Assembly: GCF_000971475.1 (NCBI RefSeq)
Contig: NZ_DF967557.1
Location: forward strand, 1 to 57,253
Reading direction: 5' to 3'
DNA: 57,253 nucleotides
Source of the DNA: Sulfuricella sp. T08
GTDB lineage: Bacteria > Pseudomonadota > Gammaproteobacteria > Burkholderiales > Sulfuricellaceae
Below are positions 7,190 through 14,931 of this stretch, piece after piece. The notes below the pieces were generated by a model. The model did not search any database. It was not told where the DNA came from and saw only the letters and a list, made by a program, of their open reading frames with translations. A program made the position numbers and the translations under genes. Every line of letters begins with the position of its first letter. The first letter of the stretch is position 1.

Positions 7190-7921
7190 CTAAGGTAGCC
7201 ACAGCGTAAACACCGCACCCCCCAAACTGCCACCGTTACTCAGTTCGATGTGCCCGGTCTTGTCCTTGTTGGTATGCAGTCGAGCGCAGACCGCGGAGAA
7301 ATACAGACCGAGGCCGGTCTTGCCGCCGGAGAGGTCGAGGTTTTTCATGCTCCCGCCGTTTTCCAGGATTTCCTGCGGGAAGCCGTCGCCGTCATCTTCC
7401 ACGTGAATCGCGAGGAAGCTGTTTTCTACAGTGACACTGAGCCGGATTTCCGATTTGGCGCAGTGGAGTGCGTTGTGGATGGCGTTGTTGAGCACGCCGG
7501 TGGCGAGGTCGCGGTCGAAGAACCAGCACAGCCCCGTTTCGACATCGCTGCTGATAGCGATGGATCGGGCGCCGAGCAGCGGTTTGGCTTCGGCGACGAC
7601 TTCTTCGATCAGCTCTTCCACCGGCCGGTAGGCGATGTCGATCACATACGGTCCTTCTGCGATGCGGAACAGGGAAAGCATCTGGATCAGCTTGTCGTTG
7701 ATCAGCTGACCGTTGTATTTCAGCAGCGCCAGATTGGGCGGGCCTTCGTCGTTAGTCCCGGAACAGGTGCGGCAGTTGTTCAGGGTCTCATCAAGGGAAT
7801 TGAGCAGCAGGAACAGGAGGTTCTTGAGGTCGTGGATTTGCGCTGCGAACAGGGCGGCAAAATCGATGGCATCGAGTTCCTCTTGAGCAGCCAGCTGGCG
7901 TTTTCCTTCCGGGGAGGTCAT
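7190..7921 (-). CDS. Soluble sensor histidine kinase without input domain
   Basis: A 243-residue cytoplasmic kinase reduced to its catalytic core. A helical phosphoacceptor region includes IHDLKNLLFLLL, whose His is the likely phosphorylation site. It is followed by an HATPase domain with the N box LNNAIHNALHC, the G1 box VEDDGDGFP and the G2 box GKTGLGLYFS. A CXXC-like pair (CRTCSG) lies in the linker and might bind metal or respond to redox, which is speculation. Its ATG overlaps the stop of the upstream TPR response-regulator gene in ATGA, so the two are translationally coupled and almost certainly partners. Confidence 0.85.
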   Translation of the reverse strand: MTSPEGKRQLAAQEELDAIDFAALFAAQIHDLKNLLFLLLNSLDETLNNCRTCSGTNDEGPPNLALLKYNGQLINDKLIQMLSLFRIAEGPYVIDIAYRPVEELIEEVVAEAKPLLGARSIAISSDVETGLCWFFDRDLATGVLNNAIHNALHCAKSEIRLSVTVENSFLAIHVEDDGDGFPQEILENGGSMKNLDLSGGKTGLGLYFSAVCARLHTNKDKTGHIELSNGGSLGGAVFTLWLP

Positions 7922-9585
7922 GTCAGGAGTCCGTGATGCTTTGCGGTTTCCTTGTACAGATCTGCAAGCATCAGGTATTTCCGGTTATCGGGATCCTGGT
8001 TCCTTACTGTGGTCAGGTATTCTTTCGCCGATTTTCCCAATTCCTCGTCCCAGCCATGCGTCTGCATATAAGCCAGGATGGCATGGACGGCGTTGAGCAC
8101 GATGACCGTGTTTCCCTGATATTTCGTCACTGCCTGCATCAATAGTTCCACGGAGCCTCTCAGGTCGCCCGCCTGAGCCATCCGGACAGCCTGGTTGTTG
8201 AGGGCGATCACTTCGCGCGAGGAATTGGTGATGATTTCCTTGCCCTTGTCGTGCATGCCGATTTTTCTGAACATGTCTTCGGCATGGAGGTGAATTTTCT
8301 TGTCGTCATGATTGTTCTGGATGAAATCCTGGATGACCTTCTTGCCGGTTTCCTCGTCCCCGAGCTGGAAGCAGGAACGGGCGATATCCAGGGATACGCT
8401 GCCCTGCCTGTTGTCGCAGGCTTCGAAGTGCTCCAGTGCCTGTTTCAGCGCCGCTTCAGCCGCTTCAGTGTTGCCCGATTTCTGGTGGGCCAGGCTGTCC
8501 ATGACGGCGCCGTGCATCAGGGACTCCGGCGAGTTTTTAAAGGTCTTGCGGGCATCCTTCATCAACGTCATGGCCTGGTCGCACTTGCCCTGGTCGATGA
8601 ATACCCGGCTCAGGTTGGCGTAGTCTTCCGGCGAGGTGAGGGCGGAGTTCTTGCCGAATTCGAGCACCGCCTCATAGGAGTCTTGCGCTGTTTCAAGGTC
8701 GTCGTTGCGGTAGGCGACTTCACCCAGCGTCTTGCGCCGCTGCAACATGCGCGGCGACTTTTCCGCCGCCGCCATCAGCGTGCGTTGCGCCGCCTGCTCA
8801 TCGCCGGCAGCGGAATAGGATTTTGCCAGCCAGTCGTAGGCTTCCATGTAATTCGGGGTGCTTTCCGTGACCTTCTTGAAGGTTTCCACCGCATTGCCGA
8901 AATTGTTTTGGTGGTACATGGACTTGGCGAGACCCATGCGCGCCCAGGGAATCTCTCTTATCGCCAGGATTTGCTCGTACAGTTCACCAGCGGTGCCGTA
9001 GTCGCCCAGTAGCAGGCAGATTTCAGCCTTCAGCCGTATCAGGTCGATCTTGTACTGGCTGGGGGAATTCAGCAATTCGTCGCAGACCTGGATCGCGCGG
9101 CGGTAATCCTGTGCGTCCATGAGGGCGAACACCGGTGAGAAATAGGCTTTTTTCTGTGACAGGTTTTCCAGCCGCAGGCGCAGGACTTCGCCGGCGAAGG
9201 GCTTGATCAGGTAGTCGTCGGGCGCCAGTTCGGCGGCGCTGACGACTTTCTCGTAGCTGCGTTCAGCAGTGACCATCATGAAAATAGTGGAGTTTTTTAC
9301 CAGTTTGCGGCGCTTGATTTCCTCCAGCAGCTGTTGGCCATCTTTGCCGCCACCCAGATCATAGTCGCACAGGATGATGTCATAAGTGCGCTGTTCCAGG
9401 CGGTTGATGGCCTCGATGCCATTCCCAGCCATGTCGATGCGCGTGCCGCCCAGAGTGCTGATAGTGTTGCGCAGGGATGCGCGCATGCTGACGACGTCGT
9501 CGATGACCAGAAAAGTCTTTTCCTGAAAGTTGGTGGGCTCGCTACCCGCTCTGGATGCCTTGGCTTGGAAATTTTCCGCGTTCAT
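7918..9585 (-). CDS. Response regulator with REC domain and TPR array
   Basis: A 555-residue protein. Residues about 24-145 are a receiver domain with the acidic pair in FLVIDDVV, the phosphoacceptor Asp in IILCDYDLGG and the conserved Lys in YLIKPF. The rest is a long array of tetratricopeptide-type helical pairs (for example ARMGLAKSMYHQNNFGNAVE and the repeats that follow), a protein-interaction scaffold. No DNA-binding or enzymatic output is present, so signalling probably works by protein contacts. The small kinase downstream overlaps by four bases and is the likely phosphodonor. Related REC-TPR proteins occur widely in Proteobacteria without a settled role. Confidence 0.88.
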   Translation of the reverse strand: MNAENFQAKASRAGSEPTNFQEKTFLVIDDVVSMRASLRNTISTLGGTRIDMAGNGIEAINRLEQRTYDIILCDYDLGGGKDGQQLLEEIKRRKLVKNSTIFMMVTAERSYEKVVSAAELAPDDYLIKPFAGEVLRLRLENLSQKKAYFSPVFALMDAQDYRRAIQVCDELLNSPSQYKIDLIRLKAEICLLLGDYGTAGELYEQILAIREIPWARMGLAKSMYHQNNFGNAVETFKKVTESTPNYMEAYDWLAKSYSAAGDEQAAQRTLMAAAEKSPRMLQRRKTLGEVAYRNDDLETAQDSYEAVLEFGKNSALTSPEDYANLSRVFIDQGKCDQAMTLMKDARKTFKNSPESLMHGAVMDSLAHQKSGNTEAAEAALKQALEHFEACDNRQGSVSLDIARSCFQLGDEETGKKVIQDFIQNNHDDKKIHLHAEDMFRKIGMHDKGKEIITNSSREVIALNNQAVRMAQAGDLRGSVELLMQAVTKYQGNTVIVLNAVHAILAYMQTHGWDEELGKSAKEYLTTVRNQDPDNRKYLMLADLYKETAKHHGLLT

Positions 9586-9608
9586 GGCTTGATTTGGCGT
9601 CTTTGCGG

Positions 9609-9628
9609 CCCTATTTGTAATAATAGGG
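9609..9628. repeat. Perfect inverted repeat upstream of the REC-TPR gene
   Basis: CCCTATT (9609-9615) and AATAGGG (9622-9628) pair perfectly around six bases, 24 bp upstream of the REC-TPR start in the divergent region. It could be an operator for that operon or a short leader hairpin. There is no evidence to choose. Confidence 0.35.
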
Positions 9629-9672
9629 AAATCTTACCACGCAGCATAGATAACACAAGGAAGCGTATCGGC

Positions 9673-9700
9673 TTGCCTGCGGCCCCAAGCCCGTTATAAT
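9673..9700 (+). promoter_or_regulatory. Probable sigma-70 promoter of the 75-residue protein gene
   Basis: TTGCCT (9673-9678) and a perfect TATAAT (9695-9700) are 16 bp apart, and the -10 box ends 35 bp before the start codon at 9736. This is the best housekeeping promoter match noticed in the intergenic regions of the window. The likely transcript covers the 75-residue gene and the following Cys-rich gene. Confidence 0.5.
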
Positions 9701-9735
9701 TCATTTATTACTCAAGAAACTGTCAGGAGCTTCAC

Positions 9736-9963
9736 ATGCCCTATTTCGTTTATAAAATCACTCCGCCCTTCAAACAACTGGAGAAAATCGATTCCTTCCC
9801 CAATTTCAAGGAAGCCAGTGCGTTTGCCAAAACGGTGCGCACCGGCATGTCGGCGGGCGATAACTACACCGTCAAGGTGATTTTTGCCGAGAACGAGCTG
9901 CAAGCCGAAGACCTGCTGAACCAGGTGCGTGAGCCGGAACCGATGACCGGCGAAGATTATTAA
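9736..9963 (+). CDS. Small conserved hypothetical protein
   Basis: A 75-residue soluble protein with an aromatic N-terminus (MPYFVYKITPPFKQLE) and an acidic C-terminus. The pattern of charged helices around a VKVIFAENELQAEDLL segment looks like a small alpha/beta fold. I believe such proteins recur in Betaproteobacteria but cannot name a family. It has a good promoter and TCAGGAG as ribosome binding site 11 bases ahead of the ATG. The Cys-rich gene follows 21 bp downstream on the same strand, and co-transcription is likely. Confidence 0.7.
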   Translation: MPYFVYKITPPFKQLEKIDSFPNFKEASAFAKTVRTGMSAGDNYTVKVIFAENELQAEDLLNQVREPEPMTGEDY

Positions 9964-9984
9964 ATAATCGACGGATCCGACGTA

Positions 9985-10440
9985 ATGGACGAGCGAGCTT
10001 TTCAGGATGCCTATCGGGCGACCAATCCGCTCGCCTGTCCGTTCGAAAAGGCGATCCTGATTTGCCGGTATGCATGCCGTGAAGCCACGCGTATCAATAT
10101 CGCGGAGCGGGATACCGTCAACTGCCGCGATGCCCTGGCGCAGGGGGATTGCTCATTGTTGGTCGGGATGCTGCGGCACAATGCGGCGTTCGCGCTCAAG
10201 CTGACCCATGCCGATGCGGTGCTGCCCCATGCCAAGTATGTGAAGGTGCAATGCGGCGGACTGCTGGGTCTGCAGGCCGCGCTGCAGCCTGAATATACCG
10301 GGGAGGCACGGGTGGAGGATATCCGTGGCTTGGTGCTGGAGGCGCAGGAGCGGTTCGGAGGCCTGCAGGATCTGCCCTACAGCGAGATTGTCAGAGGCAT
10401 AGCCGGATTTGAGTTCAGGCGCAGGTCCGGGCCGAAATAA
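9985..10440 (+). CDS. Conserved cysteine-rich hypothetical protein
   Basis: A 151-residue soluble protein with cysteines at about 18, 27, 31, 47, 56 and 90. The first five lie within forty residues (CPFEKAILICRYAC, then NC and DC), a spacing that could bind an Fe-S cluster or zinc. The C-terminal third (VEDIRGLVLEAQERFGGLQ) is helical. I recall related proteins with the CPFEKA start in Beta- and Gammaproteobacteria but no described function. It follows the 75-residue gene closely and converges on the next small minus-strand gene with a 4-bp gap. Metal binding is inferred only from cysteine spacing. Confidence 0.72.
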   Translation: MDERAFQDAYRATNPLACPFEKAILICRYACREATRINIAERDTVNCRDALAQGDCSLLVGMLRHNAAFALKLTHADAVLPHAKYVKVQCGGLLGLQAALQPEYTGEARVEDIRGLVLEAQERFGGLQDLPYSEIVRGIAGFEFRRRSGPK

Positions 10441-10444
10441 ACGC

Positions 10445-10681
10445 TCACCAGCAGGTGCCGTCTTCCTGATAGACGGCCATGATGGACTTGAGCTCATTCA
10501 AAACAGCCTGGCGTTCGTCCTCGTTGAGCTCCTGCACCTCTGTCATGAGGTCGCCCCGCTCCAGGGTGAGAATAACCAGGGAAACCTCCTTGCAGCCTTT
10601 CTGGCACAGAACTTCGATGCAATGGGCGATTCTGGATTGGTCCATATTCAAGACGTTGAGGTCAAAGCTGTACAATGACAC
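10445..10681 (-). CDS. Small hypothetical protein
   Basis: A 78-residue helical protein if the GTG at 10681 is the start, or 66 residues from the ATG at 10645 (MDQSRI). Neither start has a clear ribosome binding site. It contains three cysteines (HCIEVLCQKGC) and a coiled-coil-like acidic middle. I recognise no family. It is divergent from hslO with 38 bp between the starts, in a region holding the palindrome AAATGCATTT (10693-10702). It may share regulation with hslO, but that is only suggested by position. Confidence 0.55.
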   Translation of the reverse strand: MSLYSFDLNVLNMDQSRIAHCIEVLCQKGCKEVSLVILTLERGDLMTEVQELNEDERQAVLNELKSIMAVYQEDGTCW

Positions 10682-10719
10682 GATTTTAATGCAAATGCAT
10701 TTTTGCCACGAGGAATAGT

Positions 10720-11598
10720 TTGAAGCAATCTGATAGCCTGCAACGTTTTATGTTCGAGCACGCTGCGGTGCGCGGAGAGATCGTTCATCTGGATGCGACC
10801 TGGAAGGCCGTGCTGGATCGGCGCGATTACCCGCTGGCGTTGCGCACCGTGCTCGGCGAGCTGATGGCGGCCGCAGCGCTGCTTTCCGCCACACTAAAAT
10901 TTTCGGGTTCGCTGATCATGCAAATTCAGGGAGGCGGGCCGGTCAGGCTGCTGGTCGTGGAATGCGGCGCCGACCTGACGATGCGTGCTATGGCTCACTG
11001 GGATGGCGATCTGGCCGAAGGAGCGGCCCTGCCCGAACTGGTGGGTGAAGGGCGGTTCGTGATCACCATCGATCCGAAGAAGGGCCGGCAGACTTATCAG
11101 GGCATTGTCGACCTGGAAGGCGGCAGCGTGGCGGCCGTGCTGGAAAACTACATGCGGCGCTCCGAGCAGCTCGATACGCGGATCTGGCTTGCTTCCGACA
11201 ACCACGGCGCGGCGGGCATGCTGTTGCAGAAAATGCCCGACGGTCCTGAGGCCGATACGGATGCCTGGAACCGCGCCGTGCATTTCGGCGCTACCATCAA
11301 GTCCCGGGAACTGCTGGATTTGCCAGCACGCGAGATCATCCACCGCCTGTACCATGAGGAAGACATCCGCCTGTTCGACAGCACGCCCGTGCATTTCGGT
11401 TGCACCTGCTCGCGCGAGCGGGTTGCCAATACCTTGCGCATGCTGGGCTACGATGAGGTCCGCTCCCTGCTGGATGAAATCGGCTACATCGAAGCCGACT
11501 GTGAGTTCTGCAACCACCATTACGTGTTCGACGCAGTGGATGCGGAGCAGGTATTCGCCAGTGATATCGTTGAACCGGTTGGCCACACCCGGCATTGA
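10720..11598 (+). CDS. hslO: Redox-regulated chaperone Hsp33
   Basis: Hsp33 is a cytoplasmic holdase activated by oxidative unfolding. The 292-residue length and the N-terminal core (LQRFMFEHAAVRGE) fit. The C-terminal zinc and redox switch shows all four cysteines in the expected pattern, C-x-C in FGCTCSRERV and C-x2-C in DCEFCNHHY. The start is a TTG at 10720 with AGGAA upstream, and no ATG lies close enough to keep the conserved N-terminus. The P-loop protein gene begins two bases after its stop, so the two are probably co-transcribed. Confidence 0.95.
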   Translation: MKQSDSLQRFMFEHAAVRGEIVHLDATWKAVLDRRDYPLALRTVLGELMAAAALLSATLKFSGSLIMQIQGGGPVRLLVVECGADLTMRAMAHWDGDLAEGAALPELVGEGRFVITIDPKKGRQTYQGIVDLEGGSVAAVLENYMRRSEQLDTRIWLASDNHGAAGMLLQKMPDGPEADTDAWNRAVHFGATIKSRELLDLPAREIIHRLYHEEDIRLFDSTPVHFGCTCSRERVANTLRMLGYDEVRSLLDEIGYIEADCEFCNHHYVFDAVDAEQVFASDIVEPVGHTRH

Positions 11599-11599
11599 C

Positions 11600-12937
11600 A
11601 TGACCGCCACCCGGAAAGCCGTGATTCTCGGTGCGGCAGGGCGCGACTTCCATAATTTCAACGTGTTTTTCCGCGACCATGCCGGTTACGAGGTGGTCGC
11701 CTTCACCGCCACCCAGATTCCCTACATCGAGCATCGCACCTACCCTGCTACCTTGGCGGGGCCGCGCTATCCTGCCGGCATCCCGATTTTCCCGGAAAGC
11801 GAACTGCCCGGCCTGATCCACCGTTTTGGCGTGCAGGACGTGTTTTTCGCCTATAGCGACGTGCGCCACGAACAGGTGATGCACCTTGCTGCGCTGGCCT
11901 TCTCCTGTGGCGCCTCGTTTCACCTGCTCGGGCCCAACGACACCATGCTCAAGGCCAGCAAGCCGGTGATCGCGGTGGTTGCGGCCCGCACCGGTGCGGG
12001 CAAGAGCACTGTCACCCGCTACCTGCGTTCTGCGCTTGCCGCATCGGGCCGGAAGGCAGTGGCGGTGCGGCACCCGATGCCCTATGGCCGCTTCGACAAA
12101 GCGGTCGAGCGCTATGCCACGACGGAGGACGTGGTTCGCTCCGGCATCACCGTCGAGGAAATGGAGGAATACCAGCAGCATGTCGACGAGGGCGGCGTGG
12201 TGTTCGCCGGCGTGGATTACGGCCAGGTGCTGGCGCGTGCCGAGGCCGAGGCGGATATCATCCTGTGGGACGGCGGCAACAACGACATGGCCTTCTACCG
12301 TCCCGATCTCACCATTGCCGTGCTCGACCCGCTGCGGCCGGGAGAGGAGGCGGGGTATTTTCCGGGCGAGGCCAACGTCCGCGCGGCGGACATCATCGTC
12401 ATCAACAAGGTCAATGCCGCATCCGGGGCCGATGTCGAGCGCGCCAGGGCGGCCGCGCAGGCGCTCAACCCCGCCGCACCGGTGGTGTTGATGGCCTCGC
12501 AAGCGACGCTGGACCGGCCGGAACTGGTGCGCGGCAAGAATGTGCTGGTGGTGGAGGACGGGCCATCGGTGACGCACGGCGGCCTGCCCGAGGCAGTGGG
12601 AGCCTGGGCGGCGCGCCGCCTCGGTGCGAATCTGGTGGATCCGCGCCCCTACGCCGTCGGCTCACTGCGCGAGGTATATGAAAAATATCCACAGCTGGGT
12701 TCGGTGCTGCCCGCCCTGGGCTACAGCGCCGGGCAACTGGAGGAGCTGCGTCTATCCATTGATCAGGTGCCGTGCGACGCGGTGGTGCTGGGTACACCGG
12801 CCAATCTGGCCGCGGTGGTGGAGATAGCAAAGCCAGTGGCGCGGGTCAGGTTCGTGGCTGAAGACGCATCGTCCCCTACGTTGCAGGCGCTTGTCATTTC
12901 CATCCTTGGTGGAAGCTGCATTCATCAGCAATCCTGA
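11600..12937 (+). CDS. P-loop protein of the cyclic 2,3-diphosphoglycerate synthetase type
   Basis: A 445-residue protein. Residues about 1-125 resemble a Rossmann-like nucleotide-binding domain (AVILGAAGRDFHNFN). They are followed by a P-loop, AARTGAGKSTVTRYL, near residue 133 and a DGGNNDM segment. This layout matches the family named after the archaeal cyclic 2,3-diphosphoglycerate synthetase, which bacteria also carry with unknown function. The ATG at 11600 is chosen because it begins the conserved domain two bases after the hslO stop. An in-frame upstream extension to 11105 only shadows hslO. Whether it makes cyclic diphosphoglycerate in bacteria is not known. Confidence 0.85.
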   Translation: MTATRKAVILGAAGRDFHNFNVFFRDHAGYEVVAFTATQIPYIEHRTYPATLAGPRYPAGIPIFPESELPGLIHRFGVQDVFFAYSDVRHEQVMHLAALAFSCGASFHLLGPNDTMLKASKPVIAVVAARTGAGKSTVTRYLRSALAASGRKAVAVRHPMPYGRFDKAVERYATTEDVVRSGITVEEMEEYQQHVDEGGVVFAGVDYGQVLARAEAEADIILWDGGNNDMAFYRPDLTIAVLDPLRPGEEAGYFPGEANVRAADIIVINKVNAASGADVERARAAAQALNPAAPVVLMASQATLDRPELVRGKNVLVVEDGPSVTHGGLPEAVGAWAARRLGANLVDPRPYAVGSLREVYEKYPQLGSVLPALGYSAGQLEELRLSIDQVPCDAVVLGTPANLAAVVEIAKPVARVRFVAEDASSPTLQALVISILGGSCIHQQS

Positions 12938-13035
12938 AGAAGAACGCAAGCAAACCGAAGACACATATCAGGAAAAAATGGCCGATGCGATTCTTTCCGG
13001 CATAATCCTATGTATGCCAAATAAGAGTAACTAAA

Positions 13036-14838
13036 ATGGAACCCTCCCAAGAGCAACTCTCCATATATAAAGCCCTGTTAATGGCAACCAAAAGCCTGGC
13101 TCAGGGAAATACGCCCGATGAAGTATTGCGGGCGGCCTGTGATGCGATCGTGGCAGCATCTGAGCGTGTTTGCCTGGCATGGATGTACTTGGGTAATCCA
13201 GATTCTGAAACGATCAGACCTTCTTATTCAGTAGGAAGAGCTTCAGAATATACCCGTGGTCTGGTGGTTGATCTTTCTCCGGAAGCGATGAAAGGCCCCG
13301 GCCGATGTTCCCTGGCAAAAAATAAACCTATTCTGGTGCAAGTCAATTCAGATTCAAGCTTTGGTATCTGGCGTGAAAAGGCGATTCGATATGGTTTTCA
13401 GGAAGGGCTGACCTTGCCGATTGGTGACCCGGACCAGCCCTTCAGGGGGCTGATTGTGATCTTTGTTGATACACAGGATTACTTTGAGCAGATCGGGATG
13501 GAGCCTTTCGTTGCTTTTGCCCAGTTGGCTACGGTGTCCTTGGATCAGGCCCGGTTGAAGGTCTCTTTAGAAGCAATGGTTTCGATTGATCCTTTGACCA
13601 ACCTGCTTAATCGGAGGGCATTTCAAGAGGTGATCAACCGTGAGTATGCGTGCGCAAAAAGATCGGCAAAACCTTTTAGTATGCTTCTGATCGATCTGGA
13701 TCGGTTCAAGATGCTCAATGACAATTATGGTCATGATATCGGCGATAAGATTCTGCTCGGAGTCAGTGACGTTGCAACGCAAACACTACGCACAAGCGAT
13801 TGGTTGAGCAGGTGGGGAGGCGAAGAATTTCTGGCCCTCCTGCCCGATACTGATGAGAATGGTGCACTCAATATAGCTGAACGGCTAAGGCAAGAAATCG
13901 AAGAATTCTCAATTCAGCTCAATACCCAAAAAATCAAAACTTCTGCAAGTATCGGGATTGCCAGTTACCCCCGCGACGGTGATACCCCGGATTTTCTGAT
14001 GAAGGCAGCAGATGCCGCGCTTTATGAAGCAAAGAAATCCGGGCGAAATCGTGTGGTGGAAGCCAGGGACAAGCGCGAGGTTTATTCCATCGCGGCTAAA
14101 CTTAACACGGCCATTGAAACCAACAGACTGGTGCCAGCATATCAGGTGATTGTAGACCTGAAAACCAGAAAGCCGGTTGCTGAAGAAGCATTGGCCAGAT
14201 TAATTGATGAATCCGGAAACGTAATTGCGGCTACCGACTTTATTTCGGCGGCAATGGAATTGCAGCTGACACACTTGGTCGATTACCAGATCATTAAACA
14301 AACCATGAGTCACTGTGCAGCTAATATTGCCAGCGGTGGCCAAGATTTAGCACATTTCGTCAATATCTCGGCGGACCTTTTGCTTCATCAGGATTTGATT
14401 CAGGGTTTGTTTGCCGAAGCTCAGGCAGCCTGCATATCGTGCGGGGTGGATTTGGGTCCCACCAAACCTTTGGTGCTGGAAATTACAGAAAGACAATTGC
14501 TCGGTGATGCCAATGCAGTCAAAGCCAAGCTTGCCCCTTTCATTGATTTTGGAATGCGGTTGGCCATTGATGATTTTGGTAGCGGTTATTCCTCATTTCA
14601 GTATCTGGCTGACCTGCCGATTTCATTTCTAAAAATCGAAGGAAGCCTCATTAAACAGGTGAAAGACAAACGCATCAGACAGATTGTCAAACGGATTAGT
14701 GATATCGCAAAAGATCTGCAGTTGACTACGATAGCCGAGTTTGTCGAAGATGCCGATACCGCTGATATCCTCTGTGAGCTGGAAATAGACTGGGCACAAG
14801 GCTATTTATTTGGGCGCCCTGTTCTGGCAAAACAATAG
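13036..14838 (+). CDS. GAF-GGDEF-EAL c-di-GMP turnover protein
   Basis: A 600-residue cytoplasmic protein. Residues 1-175 are a GAF-like sensor. The GGDEF domain follows with DLDRFKMLND near 221, the active motif GGEEF at 261-265 and an I-site RxxD (R252-D255) that permits product inhibition. The EAL domain (about 355-600) keeps its key residues: EALAR at 384-388, VNIS, EITE at 482-485, DDFG at 512-515, the Lys in FLKIE, the Glu in IAEFVE and a QGYLFGRP end. Both activities may be intact. Codon use is visibly more AT-rich than in the neighbours. No membrane segment was seen. Confidence 0.92.
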   Translation: MEPSQEQLSIYKALLMATKSLAQGNTPDEVLRAACDAIVAASERVCLAWMYLGNPDSETIRPSYSVGRASEYTRGLVVDLSPEAMKGPGRCSLAKNKPILVQVNSDSSFGIWREKAIRYGFQEGLTLPIGDPDQPFRGLIVIFVDTQDYFEQIGMEPFVAFAQLATVSLDQARLKVSLEAMVSIDPLTNLLNRRAFQEVINREYACAKRSAKPFSMLLIDLDRFKMLNDNYGHDIGDKILLGVSDVATQTLRTSDWLSRWGGEEFLALLPDTDENGALNIAERLRQEIEEFSIQLNTQKIKTSASIGIASYPRDGDTPDFLMKAADAALYEAKKSGRNRVVEARDKREVYSIAAKLNTAIETNRLVPAYQVIVDLKTRKPVAEEALARLIDESGNVIAATDFISAAMELQLTHLVDYQIIKQTMSHCAANIASGGQDLAHFVNISADLLLHQDLIQGLFAEAQAACISCGVDLGPTKPLVLEITERQLLGDANAVKAKLAPFIDFGMRLAIDDFGSGYSSFQYLADLPISFLKIEGSLIKQVKDKRIRQIVKRISDIAKDLQLTTIAEFVEDADTADILCELEIDWAQGYLFGRPVLAKQ

Positions 14839-14848
14839 TCGTATTGTT
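14831..14848 (+). repeat. Inverted repeat spanning the stop codon of the GAF-GGDEF-EAL gene
   Basis: AACAATA (14831-14837) and TATTGTT (14842-14848) pair perfectly around GTCG, with the TAG stop inside. It is too weak and lacks the T-run of an intrinsic terminator, but it could slow 3' decay or read-through toward the next gene. Confidence 0.3.
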
Positions 14849-14931
14849 GTAACAGGTTCATGCCTGAAGATATTTCACCTCCCATTGCAGGCACTGGAAC
14901 TGGAATGGCTCAAAGAGAGGATGGCGTAACC

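Noticed and set aside
11105-11599. Long in-frame 5' extension of the P-loop protein gene into hslO
   Set aside because: The extension only reads hslO in another frame, its protein is low-complexity Cys/Ser/Thr-rich, and the conserved domain starts at the ATG at 11600, two bases after the hslO stop.
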